Below are positions 8,076 to 15,172 of a DNA stretch of 64,000 nt, one piece after another (position 1 is the first letter of the stretch; each line of letters opens with the position of its first letter). The notes beneath the pieces are model-generated. The model worked only from the letters and a program-made list of their open reading frames with translations, made no database searches and was not told the DNA's origin. The stretch is from Streptomyces sparsogenes. Lineage in GTDB: Bacteria; Actinomycetota; Actinomycetes; Streptomycetales; Streptomycetaceae. The DNA lies in the NCBI RefSeq assembly GCF_001704635.1, contig NZ_MAXF01000136.1, forward strand, positions 62,001 to 126,000, in the 5' to 3' direction. Position numbers and translations under genes: made by a program.

Positions 8076-8293
8076 CCGACCAGTCTCCGGCTGCCCTGTT
8101 GCGGGCCGCCGCCGAGAAGGTACGCCAGTGGGCCACCGAGGCCACGTCTGACCCGTGGGCGCCAGGAGCAGCCACTACGTTCGGGCCCGAACTCGCCGCG
8201 TGGCTGGACAGTGCGGCCGTGGACGCCGAGCAGATCGGCGCGGACCCCCGGGCCATGGCTACGGCCCGCCGGATCCTCGGGGCCGAGTCGTGA
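8072..8293 (+). CDS. Small conserved Streptomyces protein
   Basis: 73 aa from GTG with a 4-base overlap. It has the pattern LLRAAAEKVR...ATSDPW...FGPELAAWLDSAA, seen in many Streptomyces small proteins with unknown role. Helical throughout. Confidence 0.6.
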   Translation: MTDQSPAALLRAAAEKVRQWATEATSDPWAPGAATTFGPELAAWLDSAAVDAEQIGADPRAMATARRILGAES

Positions 8294-8628
8294 CCGGGCC
8301 GCACCTCAGCCCGAGGGAACAAATCGTCCTCCGTCGCTTCTCTGAAGGTGCCACCTGCTCACGCATCGCCCACGAGCTTGGGATCTCCGAAGTGTCCCTG
8401 CGGGTGTACTCCCACCGCATGCGGAAGGCCCTTGGGGCTCGCAGCATCGCCCATGCGGTTCTTCTGGGTTGCCGGGCGGGCCTGTTGGACGGCCAGCCGC
8501 AGCGGCACGGGGACCACGCGGGCTACACGGCGCACCTCCGCCGCGGCGAGGAGCCGTGCGAGCCGTGCCGACTGGGGGAGCGGGCGTACCGCAGCACCCA
8601 GCGGGCCGGGAACCGGGAGGTGGCGTGA
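8290..8628 (+). CDS. LuxR/GerE-type HTH protein
   Basis: 112 aa from GTG overlapping the preceding stop. Residues 5-60 are a LuxR-type HTH: LSPREQIVLRRFSEGATCSRIAHELGISEVSLRVYSHRM, then LGARSIAHAVLLG. The C-terminal tail has an ExCxxC (EEPCEPC) knuckle followed by basic residues. There is no receiver or sensor domain, so it is a stand-alone DNA-binding regulator. Targets unknown. Confidence 0.75.
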   Translation: MTGPHLSPREQIVLRRFSEGATCSRIAHELGISEVSLRVYSHRMRKALGARSIAHAVLLGCRAGLLDGQPQRHGDHAGYTAHLRRGEEPCEPCRLGERAYRSTQRAGNREVA

Positions 8629-8867
8629 TGGCCACCTTCTCCAGCCGCACTGTTGTGAGCACTCGCCGCGAGTGGAGTGTTCCCGCCGCCGAGCCATGGG
8701 GTGCGTTCCTCGGCGACGTGCGTGCCGCCATCGCGGTGGCGAGCGTCGCGTACCGGGAGGTGCACCAGCTCCCCGAGGATGCGCCGCTGTTGGACGACGC
8801 GTTGCGCTTCAAGGTCGCCGACAACGAGATCGTCATCAGTTTCACCGTCGAGGAGGGGCAACAGTGA
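8628..8867 (+). CDS. Small hypothetical protein
   Basis: 79 aa from the ATG in a TGATG overlap, preceded by GGGAGG. Predicted mixed alpha/beta, with an alternating C-terminal strand (LRFKVADNEIVISFTVE). No known family. Confidence 0.55.
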   Translation: MATFSSRTVVSTRREWSVPAAEPWGAFLGDVRAAIAVASVAYREVHQLPEDAPLLDDALRFKVADNEIVISFTVEEGQQ

Positions 8868-9154
8868 TGGATGACCGCTACGTCCGCGCCCTGGATCGCG
8901 CGCACTCTCTGGCCGAGGAATGGTCCGGGGATCAGCGGCCGATTACCCGGGCTCAAGCCGCCGTGTTGCTGATGGAGGTGCTGCAACTCGACGGGTGGAC
9001 GGTTGACGAGCCGCCGGTGTTGCGGGCCGTGCCGGACCCCGAGCCGCCCAGTGGCCGTCTGCGGGGCGTTCCGGGTGTCGAAGCTCCCGAGCCCCGTTCT
9101 TCCGTTCACAGGCCGTCAGGCGCCCGCTCAGGGCCCGTGGAGGGCGAGTCATGA
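8867..9154 (+). CDS. Small hypothetical protein
   Basis: 95 aa from ATG at 8867; an in-frame GTG at 8864 is also possible with the same GAGGGG ribosome site. The N-terminal 45 residues are helical (LDRAHSLAEEWSG...AAVLLMEVLQLDGW); the rest is proline-rich. Coupled to both neighbours by overlap. Confidence 0.5.
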   Translation: MDDRYVRALDRAHSLAEEWSGDQRPITRAQAAVLLMEVLQLDGWTVDEPPVLRAVPDPEPPSGRLRGVPGVEAPEPRSSVHRPSGARSGPVEGES

Positions 9155-9417
9155 CGGCCCGGCTCGATACGGACACCCCGCCGCGCGGCTACAGCGGCCC
9201 CCAGGGCGCCCCGCAGCGCCCGGATGACGCCCAGGACCAGCCACCCGCCCAACGCGCCGCAGAGAGCCACGCAGGGCTTCCAGAGCAACTCACTCTGCCC
9301 GCCGAGCTCATCGCCGCCGTGCTCCTGCCCGTCCCAATCCCGTCCGCACGACGCCGCGGCCGGCGCGTCCACCACCTGCCCGACATCGCCAACTACCAGC
9401 CCGAGGAGACCCACTGA
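9151..9417 (+). CDS. Small Pro/Gln-rich hypothetical protein
   Basis: 88 aa from ATG overlapping the preceding stop. Low-complexity N-terminus, a short hydrophobic helix (LPAELIAAVLLPVPI) and a basic arginine cluster. No recognised domain. Confidence 0.45.
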   Translation: MTARLDTDTPPRGYSGPQGAPQRPDDAQDQPPAQRAAESHAGLPEQLTLPAELIAAVLLPVPIPSARRRGRRVHHLPDIANYQPEETH

Positions 9418-9596
9418 TGACCGACACCCAGCCGACCGAACCCGCGCTGACCGACCCCTACGCCGAATCGCCCGACGCCGGAGACACCAGCGCCTGCAAC
9501 TGCAACGGCGCGTGGCACGCCATGGAGCAGCACTGCGTCGACTGGCCGTGCCCCGGCTGTGCCCGCATCTGCCCGCCCGAGCCCGGCACCGCCTGA
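9417..9596 (+). CDS. Cys-rich small protein
   Basis: 59 aa from an ATG overlapping the preceding TGA. The C-terminal half has CNC, H, H, C and CPGC...C, enough ligands for one or two zinc ions. Last gene of the overlapping run. Function unknown. Confidence 0.5.
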   Translation: MTDTQPTEPALTDPYAESPDAGDTSACNCNGAWHAMEQHCVDWPCPGCARICPPEPGTA

Positions 9597-9656
9597 CCGC
9601 CCCGTGCCCGGCCGCCGTCCCCGCGGCCGGGCCCCGACCCGCCGGAGACCACACCC

Positions 9657-10220
9657 ATGACCGACCAGGCCGCCACTCACCGTTGCCGCAACTGCGATGG
9701 GGTCGACCCCGACAGCTGCCTCACCAACCCTGACCGACCGCCCATCACCCAGCCTCCGTACCGCGTCCTGCTGGCCTGCATCGAGGACGAGCGGACCAAG
9801 GCCGAACACAACGCCCCGCTGTGCCGGACCGAGGAGGCGCGGTGGGTCAACGAGGGCATGGCCGCCGCCCACTTGGTTGACATCGGGCACGTGCTCGCCG
9901 TGTTCGAGGGGCCCGAGGCGGCAGCCGTGTACATGCGGGGCGAGGCTGGCGCTCGTGACTCCAACCTCACACCCGGCTTCGTCAACCCGCCCGGCTCGAC
10001 GGCCGAGCAGCTGCCCGCCGACGTCCTGGCCCTGATCGACCCGCCGCCGTACCTGTCCACCGCATGTGAGACAGCGCAGCTCCTCGAGCAGGCCGTGGCC
10101 GAGCACCCCGACAGGCAGGCCGGGCTGCGGGAGTGGGCGCGGCGGATGCACGCCAGGTGCCGGAAGAACCAGAAGTTCACCGGGAAGCTCTGCACCTGCG
10201 GCCACCACCAGGCCGGCTGA
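9657..10220 (+). CDS. Hypothetical protein with N- and C-terminal Cys motifs
   Basis: 187 aa from ATG. N-terminal CRNC...C and C-terminal C-T-C-G-H-H look like metal sites at the two ends of a mostly helical protein. Ends against a strong terminator facing a leftward regulator. No known family. Confidence 0.6.
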   Translation: MTDQAATHRCRNCDGVDPDSCLTNPDRPPITQPPYRVLLACIEDERTKAEHNAPLCRTEEARWVNEGMAAAHLVDIGHVLAVFEGPEAAAVYMRGEAGARDSNLTPGFVNPPGSTAEQLPADVLALIDPPPYLSTACETAQLLEQAVAEHPDRQAGLREWARRMHARCRKNQKFTGKLCTCGHHQAG

Positions 10221-10234
10221 CCCCCGGACGTGCG

Positions 10235-10267
10235 TGTGCCGCACACCGGGGGAGGGTGTGCGGCACA
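10235..10267. terminator. 13-bp bidirectional terminator
   Basis: Positions 10235-10247 and 10255-10267 are perfectly complementary with a 7-base G-rich loop. It separates convergent genes. Confidence 0.7.
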
Positions 10268-10274
10268 GGGCAGG

Positions 10275-10562
10275 TCAAGCGTCCGGCTGGGCGGTGCGGC
10301 GGAGGCGTTCGGCCCGCTCCTTGTAGCGCTCGTCGGGTTCGATGCCCGCTTCCCGGGCCATCTTCCGCACGTGGGCGGGTGTCCAGCCGGACGCCTTGGC
10401 CACCTCGGTAGGGCGGTGCTCCCCATTGCGGAGGGCGGCGAGGACGACCTCTTTCAGGTGGGTGCTGGACTTCTTGAGGCGTTCCTCGTCGCGCTTTCGG
10501 CGCGTACCGGCTGCCTCGATCTCTTCGAGGGTCGGCTGCTCGGGGGTCTCGTCGACTGTCAT
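10275..10562 (-). CDS. Small HTH regulator
   Basis: 95 aa from the ATG at 10562; the open frame also offers an upstream start at 10580. An N-terminal charged coiled helix is followed by an HTH (HRPTEVAKASGWTPAHVRKMAREAGI) near residues 48-75. Divergent from the 10703 gene across a promoter with nested palindromes, so it is likely the autoregulated repressor that binds there (inferred). Confidence 0.65.
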   Translation of the reverse strand: MTVDETPEQPTLEEIEAAGTRRKRDEERLKKSSTHLKEVVLAALRNGEHRPTEVAKASGWTPAHVRKMAREAGIEPDERYKERAERLRRTAQPDA

Positions 10563-10585
10563 AGCAACAAGGTACCGCAACCGAC

Positions 10586-10645
10586 TTGCGCTGACAGCCC
10601 TTCAGGAGTAGCTTTGAGGTATCGACAGCGATACATAGTATCGCT
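10586..10645 (+). promoter_or_regulatory. Promoters with nested operator palindromes
   Basis: Candidate promoter 1 is TTGCGC (10586-10591), 17 bases, TAGCTT (10609-10614). Candidate promoter 2 is TTGAGG (10614-10619), 16 bases, TAGTAT (10636-10641). A perfect 19-bp palindrome, AGCGATAC-ATA-GTATCGCT, spans 10627-10645. An overlapping one, GTATCG-N4-CGATAC, spans 10619-10634. Both cover the second promoter, a layout typical of repressor control. Confidence 0.65.
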
Positions 10646-10702
10646 GATGAGGATCGATGAAGTGCCGCTAAGCCCCTGATGAGGCAGGCCGTAGGAGGAG
10701 AG

Positions 10703-10879
10703 ATGTACAAGACCATGGACCACCGAGAGGTCACCTCGCACTCCAACACGTTGGAGGAGGCCATCAGGGGTGCGCGTAACGCGTGGTGGAACGGCAGCGA
10801 TGACCGGTCGTTCTCGATCGTCAACGCGTCGGGCTCCACGGTGGCGTTCGTCCGCCGTGGACAGGTGACACGCGGCTGA
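10703..10879 (+). CDS. Small hypothetical protein
   Basis: 58 aa; ATG at 10703 follows AGGAGGAG at ideal distance (a start at 10679 lacks an RBS). The sequence has a DRSFSIVNASGSTVAFVRRG two-strand C-terminus. First rightward gene after the operator region, so likely the repressed product. Confidence 0.6.
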   Translation: MYKTMDHREVTSHSNTLEEAIRGARNAWWNGSDDRSFSIVNASGSTVAFVRRGQVTRG

Positions 10880-10943
10880 ACCACCAGCCCCCGGACGGTC
10901 AAACCGTGCGCGCGTCGTAGCGCACCGGGCGGCACCTCATCCC

Positions 10944-10963
10944 GCCCGGCCTTCGGGCCGGGC
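10944..10963 (+). terminator. UUCG-loop hairpin
   Basis: GCCCGGCC-TTCG-GGCCGGGC: an 8-bp stem with a stable UUCG tetraloop between two small genes. Confidence 0.5.
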
Positions 10964-11004
10964 CCTCACCCGCCACCACCAACCGCACCGCAGGGGAGAC
11001 CGCA

Positions 11005-11298
11005 ATGGACCGCATCGTCATCGACCAAGCCAAGATTCAGATCGACGACTCGCTCAAGGTCAAGCCGGGCTCGGAGTTCCCCCGGCCGCTCGACTGGTGG
11101 CAGCGGATCGTCCCCTGCTGGCTCGACGCGTCCGAAGACGAACACGGCCACATCGTGATCACCCCCAACGGTCACCGCGCCGACGGGCACGTGTACGAAC
11201 TGACCCCCGCCGTCATCCGTCGCGAGATGAAGGCCGCGATGCGGTTCCTCGGCGAGCGCCGGTTCCTCGACTTCACCGACGCCATCGTCACCGCCTGA
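11005..11298 (+). CDS. Hypothetical protein
   Basis: 97 aa from ATG preceded by AGGGGAGA. Mixed alpha/beta, with a central HIVITPNGHRADGHVYELTP strand pair. No family recognised. Confidence 0.6.
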   Translation: MDRIVIDQAKIQIDDSLKVKPGSEFPRPLDWWQRIVPCWLDASEDEHGHIVITPNGHRADGHVYELTPAVIRREMKAAMRFLGERRFLDFTDAIVTA

Positions 11299-11371
11299 CA
11301 TTCCTGCCCGGCCCCCGGTGGCCGGGCCCGCCCCCGAACCCGCCGCACCCCGATCCGCAGAGGAGACCGCA

Positions 11372-11707
11372 ATGTCCACGAACTACTTCGCGTTCGGTGA
11401 ATTCCCGGGCGGTGAGGCCGACGGTGAGGGACTGCACATCGGGCAGCACGCAGGGGGCTGGGAGTTCCTGTGGCGCGCCCACAACGACCACGGCCTGACC
11501 TGCACCGACACCTGGCTGAGGTTCCTGTCCCGTGAGGGCGTCACCATCGAGACCGAGTACGGGACCGTCGTGCCGCTGGCCGACTTCTGGAAGCAGGCCA
11601 TCCTCCGCCCCGCCGAGGCGACCCCGCACATGAGCAGCCGGGCTACCGCCGTCGTGGAATGGCGGGACCGGCGCGGCTGCCCCTTCTATGACGGCGACTT
11701 CTGCTGA
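11372..11707 (+). CDS. Hypothetical protein
   Basis: 111 aa from ATG with GAGGAGA upstream. The N-terminus is glycine-rich and acidic, the middle has aromatic residues typical of a compact beta domain, and the C-terminus ends in two cysteines. Its stop lies 9 bases before a tRNA-like remnant. Confidence 0.55.
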   Translation: MSTNYFAFGEFPGGEADGEGLHIGQHAGGWEFLWRAHNDHGLTCTDTWLRFLSREGVTIETEYGTVVPLADFWKQAILRPAEATPHMSSRATAVVEWRDRRGCPFYDGDFC

Positions 11708-11715
11708 CCCACCCA

Positions 11716-11764
11716 GCCCCGTCAGGCGGACGTAGCCGGTTCGAATCCGGCGCGGGGCACTCCA
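11716..11764 (+). other. tRNA top-half remnant or attachment-site core
   Basis: GCCCCGT (11716-11722) can pair with GCGGGGC (11752-11758) as a 7-bp acceptor stem. The T arm GCCGG-TTCGAAT-CCGGC (11735-11751) is canonical. An A discriminator and CTCCA follow. Only 12 bases stand where the D arm, anticodon arm and variable loop should be. It cannot be a decoding tRNA. It may be a deleted tRNA gene or a tRNA 3' end carried as an att core. Confidence 0.55.
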
Positions 11765-11793
11765 AACCACCAGCGACCTGCCGAGGAGTCGCC

Positions 11794-12006
11794 ATGCTCA
11801 ACCCGATGACCCGCTGGGAGCCCGGCACCAAAGTGCGCTACCACGGCTCTCTCGTCGAGCTGCACGGGGTGTACGCCGCGCACCCCTGCCGGTGCCTGCG
11901 GTGCACGGACACCCACAACCTGCCTGGCGTGCGCTTCGCCCTCCAGGACGCGGACGGCAACACCGCCGCCACCTGCGTCCGGCCCCGATCCATCACCGCC
12001 GTCTGA
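11794..12006 (+). CDS. Small SH3-like protein with CRCLRC motif
   Basis: 70 aa, ATG after GAGGAG. It starts with a G-T-K-V-R-Y strand followed by PCRCLRC, a possible zinc knuckle. The opening resembles that of the next gene (G-D-F-V-R-Y-D-G), suggesting both are small barrel proteins of one family (inferred). Confidence 0.5.
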   Translation: MLNPMTRWEPGTKVRYHGSLVELHGVYAAHPCRCLRCTDTHNLPGVRFALQDADGNTAATCVRPRSITAV

Positions 12007-12051
12007 CTGCTGCCGCTGACCGCCGCACCATCCCCCACCCGGGAGGCCCGT

Positions 12052-12246
12052 ATGCCTGCACGCCCCTTCAAGCGCGGTGATTTCGTCCGCTACGACGGCA
12101 GCCGCGAACGGTGGCGCGGCAAGTGGTGGACCGTCGAAGCAGTCCACAACAGTCGCGGCATCCGCACCTACACGCTGGCCGCCCGCGGCATCGGCCGCCT
12201 GCGGAACGTCAAAGCCCAGCACGTGTCCCAGCCGGCTGTCGACTGA
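12052..12246 (+). CDS. Small SH3/KOW-like protein
   Basis: 64 aa. The pattern F-x-x-G-D-F-V-R-Y-D-G...W-W-T-V-E-A-V, then YTLAARG, resembles a five-strand SH3-like barrel. No cysteines. RBS GGGAGG. Confidence 0.5.
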   Translation: MPARPFKRGDFVRYDGSRERWRGKWWTVEAVHNSRGIRTYTLAARGIGRLRNVKAQHVSQPAVD

Positions 12247-12285
12247 ACCTCAATCCACTCCACCCAATCCAGCAGAGGAGCACCC

Positions 12286-12483
12286 ATGAAGATCAACCGG
12301 TCATTGCTGCCGGAAGACCAGCCGATCACCGGAGACGAGTTCATCCGCATCCACAACATCGTCGACAACGCCACGCTGGCCCGCCTCGCCGCCGAGCACC
12401 ACGACGATGCCGACCACGACGACTGCTTCCAACCCCACCGCACCGCCGACGGCTACGTCGACTGCGACGGGCGGCCCCTGTGA
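12286..12483 (+). CDS. Small His/Asp-rich protein
   Basis: 65 aa from ATG after GAGGAG. It has an HHDDADHDD stretch that could bind metal. Overlaps the next gene by 4 bases. Function unknown. Confidence 0.5.
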   Translation: MKINRSLLPEDQPITGDEFIRIHNIVDNATLARLAAEHHDDADHDDCFQPHRTADGYVDCDGRPL

Positions 12484-12821
12484 CCACCCCACCAGAGCAC
12501 ACCGAGGTCGATCAAATGCATGCCGAGCTTGCTCGACTTCGGGGCCTGGAACACGGCCTGCGGGAAATCCTGCACCGGGTCGACGCCTCCCCGGTCGAGG
12601 CGACCCGTAGCGGGGGCGCGGTGTGGCGACTCACCGCCAACCTGGTCATGCTGCAGAAGGCCGGCCGCCCGCCTCTGTGGAACCGCTGGTCCGGCGACCC
12701 GCCCCCACCCATTGACAGCCTGCCGCCGCACCAGTGCCTAATCTCCGGCCTCGACGGGTGCAGCGACTGCGGACACCCCGAAGACGCCGTATGCCACGGG
12801 GGAGAGGCGACCGGCTGGTGA
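12480..12821 (+). CDS. Hypothetical protein with C-terminal Cys cluster
   Basis: 113 aa from GTG in a GTGA overlap. The N-terminal 40 residues form a coiled helix; the C-terminus has C-x(8)-C-x(2)-C-GH...C-H, possibly a zinc site. No known family. Confidence 0.5.
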   Translation: MTTPPEHTEVDQMHAELARLRGLEHGLREILHRVDASPVEATRSGGAVWRLTANLVMLQKAGRPPLWNRWSGDPPPPIDSLPPHQCLISGLDGCSDCGHPEDAVCHGGEATGW

Positions 12822-12834
12822 ACAGGAGCAGCCA

Positions 12835-13137
12835 GTGACCAGGCGCCCGATGTCCGCCCTCCGGGCCCGTGCCGTCATCGAATCCGCAGCCCTCGTCAAA
12901 GCCCCTACCTGGTCCGAGGACCGGCACTGGCACGTCGTCGACGGCGACGGCAAGGTGCTCGTCGTGGTCGCCCCCTCCTACGGCGGCGTGTCCCAGTCGG
13001 GGCGAAACGGCTGGCAGTGGTGGCTCGCCGGCTCCGGGCCCTCCTCGGCAACCCGACCCGAGAAGACCTGCGAGCAGGCCGCCGTCGCCGGACTCGATGC
13101 CTGGGAACGCTGGGCCACCACCCGACCCTCCCCATGA
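12835..13137 (+). CDS. Hypothetical protein
   Basis: 100 aa from GTG after AGGAG. A beta hairpin (HWHVVDGDGKVLVVVAP) is followed by a W-x-W-W-L segment and a helix. Not recognised. Confidence 0.5.
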   Translation: MTRRPMSALRARAVIESAALVKAPTWSEDRHWHVVDGDGKVLVVVAPSYGGVSQSGRNGWQWWLAGSGPSSATRPEKTCEQAAVAGLDAWERWATTRPSP

Positions 13138-13150
13138 GACTCTGAACCCC

Positions 13151-13363
13151 ATGACCCCAGACGATCCCGCCCCGCTGCCTGGCTTCGACGAGCCGGCCGC
13201 GGGGCGCAGTCGTATCACCTGCCGCATGTGCGGGCGGCCGTTGCGAGGCAGGCAGGCCCGACTGTGGGGGCTCGGGGAGGACTGCCGGGGCAAACTCGCC
13301 CTCCGCGCTGCACCGAAGCCGCCCGAGCACGACATCGAACAAGAGACGCTCCCCGGGACCTGA
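13151..13363 (+). CDS. DUF6011-like zinc protein
   Basis: 70 aa from ATG. C-R-M-C-G-R-P-L-R...G-L-G-E-D-C-R-G-K matches the short CxxCGRPL...GxGxxC module of DUF6011 proteins in actinobacteria and their phages. Role unknown. Confidence 0.6.
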   Translation: MTPDDPAPLPGFDEPAAGRSRITCRMCGRPLRGRQARLWGLGEDCRGKLALRAAPKPPEHDIEQETLPGT

Positions 13364-13619
13364 GGGCCGCTCGCAGCACACTGGCACGTGACGGTATGCC
13401 TGGCTGGTCAGCCTCGGTAGCCGGCCGCGCCGCAGACCTTTGGCCTATGCCACCGGCAAAAGCAAAGCTAGCAAGGCTCTCGAATCCAAGCCGAACAGGG
13501 ACCCCTACAGGCATTTTCGCGAGAGTTTCCCTACCTGGTTCCTGCAAGAAGGCGGTATCACTTCGCTACGGTGGTGGGCGTCACGACAGAAGCAAGCAGG
13601 CGGCAGTTAGGCGATCCAC

Positions 13620-13904
13620 ATGAGTGACGCGCCCTGGACCATCGAACGCATCAGCGCCGCACTGGGGGACCCCAACCTCGCGCAGCGGTTCCTCGGCGAG
13701 ATCAACCGGGCGCCGGCTCATGAGCTGCTGTCCGTGTTCGCAAAGTGGCGGCAGATCGCCGAGGACACGGATGCGGCCCTCGAACAAGCAGACGAGGTCA
13801 TCGCCTACGAAAGCCAAGGTGAAGAGCCTCCCGGCGAGTGGCTCGACGGAGATCAGCGGGTTCAGGAAGTAGCTGACCGAATCCGGGCACGCGGGGCCGC
13901 CTGA
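13620..13904 (+). CDS. Antitoxin-like protein, module 1
   Basis: 94 aa from ATG. It opens with W-T-I-E-R-I-S-A-A-L and continues as acidic helices with many D/E. It is paralogous to the 14463 protein, sharing W-T-I-[ED]-x-I-x-x-A-L, the F-x-x-W-x-Q-x-[IF]-E-D core and the same length. Each is followed directly by a ParE/RelE-like gene, so it is probably the antitoxin of a type II-like pair. The family is not one I recognise. Confidence 0.55.
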   Translation: MSDAPWTIERISAALGDPNLAQRFLGEINRAPAHELLSVFAKWRQIAEDTDAALEQADEVIAYESQGEEPPGEWLDGDQRVQEVADRIRARGAA

Positions 13905-13909
13905 CCTGG

Positions 13910-13925
13910 CACGCTGTACAGCGTG
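13910..13925. promoter_or_regulatory. 16-bp perfect palindrome over toxin start
   Basis: CACGCTGTACAGCGTG lies between the antitoxin stop and the toxin, and its last three bases are the toxin GTG start. It could be an operator or an RNA hairpin that limits toxin translation. No Shine-Dalgarno is visible in front of the GTG. Confidence 0.5.
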
Positions 13926-14168
13926 TATCTGCTTCGTTACCCGCCTCACGTAGAGGCCGTCTGGGACTCGCTTCCCGACGAGGCCAGGGTCGAATTCGAC
14001 CGCGCCATCCTCGCCGTCTGCGAGGACCCCTTCGCCGAGACCACACCCCACGGTGGCGACGGCGACATCAAGCGGCTCCTCATCCTCAACCACACCAGGG
14101 CCGTGCTGGTCGTCTTCAAGCACCCCCTGCAGCGGGTACGCATCCTCGACCTCAAGCACCTCGGGTAG
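13923..14168 (+). CDS. ParE/RelE-like toxin, module 1
   Basis: 81 aa from GTG. The fold pattern fits the RelE/ParE superfamily: an opening strand, helix (VEAVWDSLPDEARVEFDRAILAVCEDPF), then KRLLILNHTRAVLVVFKHPLQRVRILDLKHLG. The last strands have the alternating hydrophobics and the R-V-x-I-L-D motif common in the family. Target (ribosome or gyrase) cannot be told. It sits 18 bases after the antitoxin-like gene. Confidence 0.6.
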   Translation: MYLLRYPPHVEAVWDSLPDEARVEFDRAILAVCEDPFAETTPHGGDGDIKRLLILNHTRAVLVVFKHPLQRVRILDLKHLG

Positions 14169-14177
14169 GCGCGCGCT

Positions 14178-14216
14178 AAAGCCCCCGGCCGTGCATCCGC
14201 GCCAGCCGGGGGCTTT
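14178..14216 (+). terminator. Rho-independent terminator
   Basis: AAAGCCCCCGGC (14178-14189) and GCCGGGGGCTTT (14205-14216) form a 12-bp stem with TTT on the 3' side. It ends TA module 1. Confidence 0.75.
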
Positions 14217-14462
14217 CTGCTGCGCTCCGTCTCGCGTGTCCTGAGCCATCACCATCACATCAGCCAGGGTCTGCCCCACCACCGAGCACAGTTGCACGTG
14301 ACAGGTTGCTTCGCCCCGCCACCTGCGTCCCGAGCCGGCTGCCCGGCACATCGCGCCAGCCAGATCTGCCCGGGCGCCCGCCCGGCCGCCCGGCCGGGCG
14401 CTAGGCTCAGAGACACACTGTTTGGTTACGGGATTCATGAATTCAGGGTCGAGGTCGAGGCT

Positions 14463-14771
14463 ATGAGCAGCGAGAACTGGACGATCGACAGCATCGCCCA
14501 CGCACTCCCCCACCCCGAACTGCGAGCTACCTTCCAGCGTGAGGTCTCCTTCACGGATGTCGGCAAGCTGCCCGCGATCTTCCGGCGGTGGGTGCAGTTC
14601 ATCGAAGACTTCGAAGCCGACCGACCTCGTACCGAGGAACTGCTTTCCTACATTGAGCAGCACGGACGGCTACTGGACGACTACGATGAAGACACGCCCG
14701 AGAGCATCGCCGCGTTCGAGGACCTCAAAGCCCGTCTGAACGCCCACCGCGAAGGACATCACGCCGCGTGA
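14463..14771 (+). CDS. Antitoxin-like protein, module 2
   Basis: 102 aa from ATG. Paralogue of the 13620 product (W-T-I-D-S-I-A-H-A-L opening, acidic helices). It has its own upstream region after the module 1 terminator, including the palindrome ATTCATGAAT at 14433-14442. It overlaps its toxin partner by 4 bases, unlike module 1 where they are separated. Confidence 0.55.
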   Translation: MSSENWTIDSIAHALPHPELRATFQREVSFTDVGKLPAIFRRWVQFIEDFEADRPRTEELLSYIEQHGRLLDDYDEDTPESIAAFEDLKARLNAHREGHHAA

Positions 14772-15019
14772 CCTGGAACTTCAGCCGCAGCCCCCACACC
14801 CTCGACATGATCGGCGGGCTGCCGCTTGAAGGCCAGATGGCACTCTTCGACCTCATCGACCGGCTCGAAGCCGATCCACTCGCGGGCACCGAGCCCTACG
14901 GGGAAGACGACGGCATGACCCGCCAAGCCGTCTTCGGCGGCTTCGGAATCATCGTGTTCTGGGCTAGCCAGGCGACGAAGCGCATCACGCCGCTACAGAT
15001 CAACTGGGCGGCCCCGTAG
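14768..15019 (+). CDS. RelE-like toxin, module 2
   Basis: 83 aa from GTG in a GTGA overlap. An opening W-N-F-S-R strand, a helix with LFDLIDRLEADPL, a loop TEPYGEDDGMTRQAVFGGFGIIVFWASQATKRITPLQI. The order of elements and the D-P-x-x-x-T-E-P-x-G stretch match module 1 (D-P-F-A-E-T-T-P-H-G). RelE-like fold is likely; target unknown. Confidence 0.55.
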   Translation: MTWNFSRSPHTLDMIGGLPLEGQMALFDLIDRLEADPLAGTEPYGEDDGMTRQAVFGGFGIIVFWASQATKRITPLQINWAAP

Positions 15020-15172
15020 GGCTGCTGCGGCCTCCCCATACGCGGAGGCACGCTGGGGCGCCGCCTGAGTCTCAGTCGCACTCACCACATCGGCCAGAAC
15101 CTGGCGCGTCGCGCCGGCCCTGTGGGGGAGCCTTCTTTCCGGTGAATACCGCAACCGGCAAGGGGGGAATGC

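Noticed and set aside
11716-11764. A functional decoding tRNA
   Set aside because: There is no D arm or anticodon arm; only the T arm and acceptor stem are present.
13228-13623. 131-codon frame spanning the gap before TA module 1
   Set aside because: It starts inside the DUF6011-like gene in another frame and shows no domain; the gap 13364-13619 was left as non-coding.
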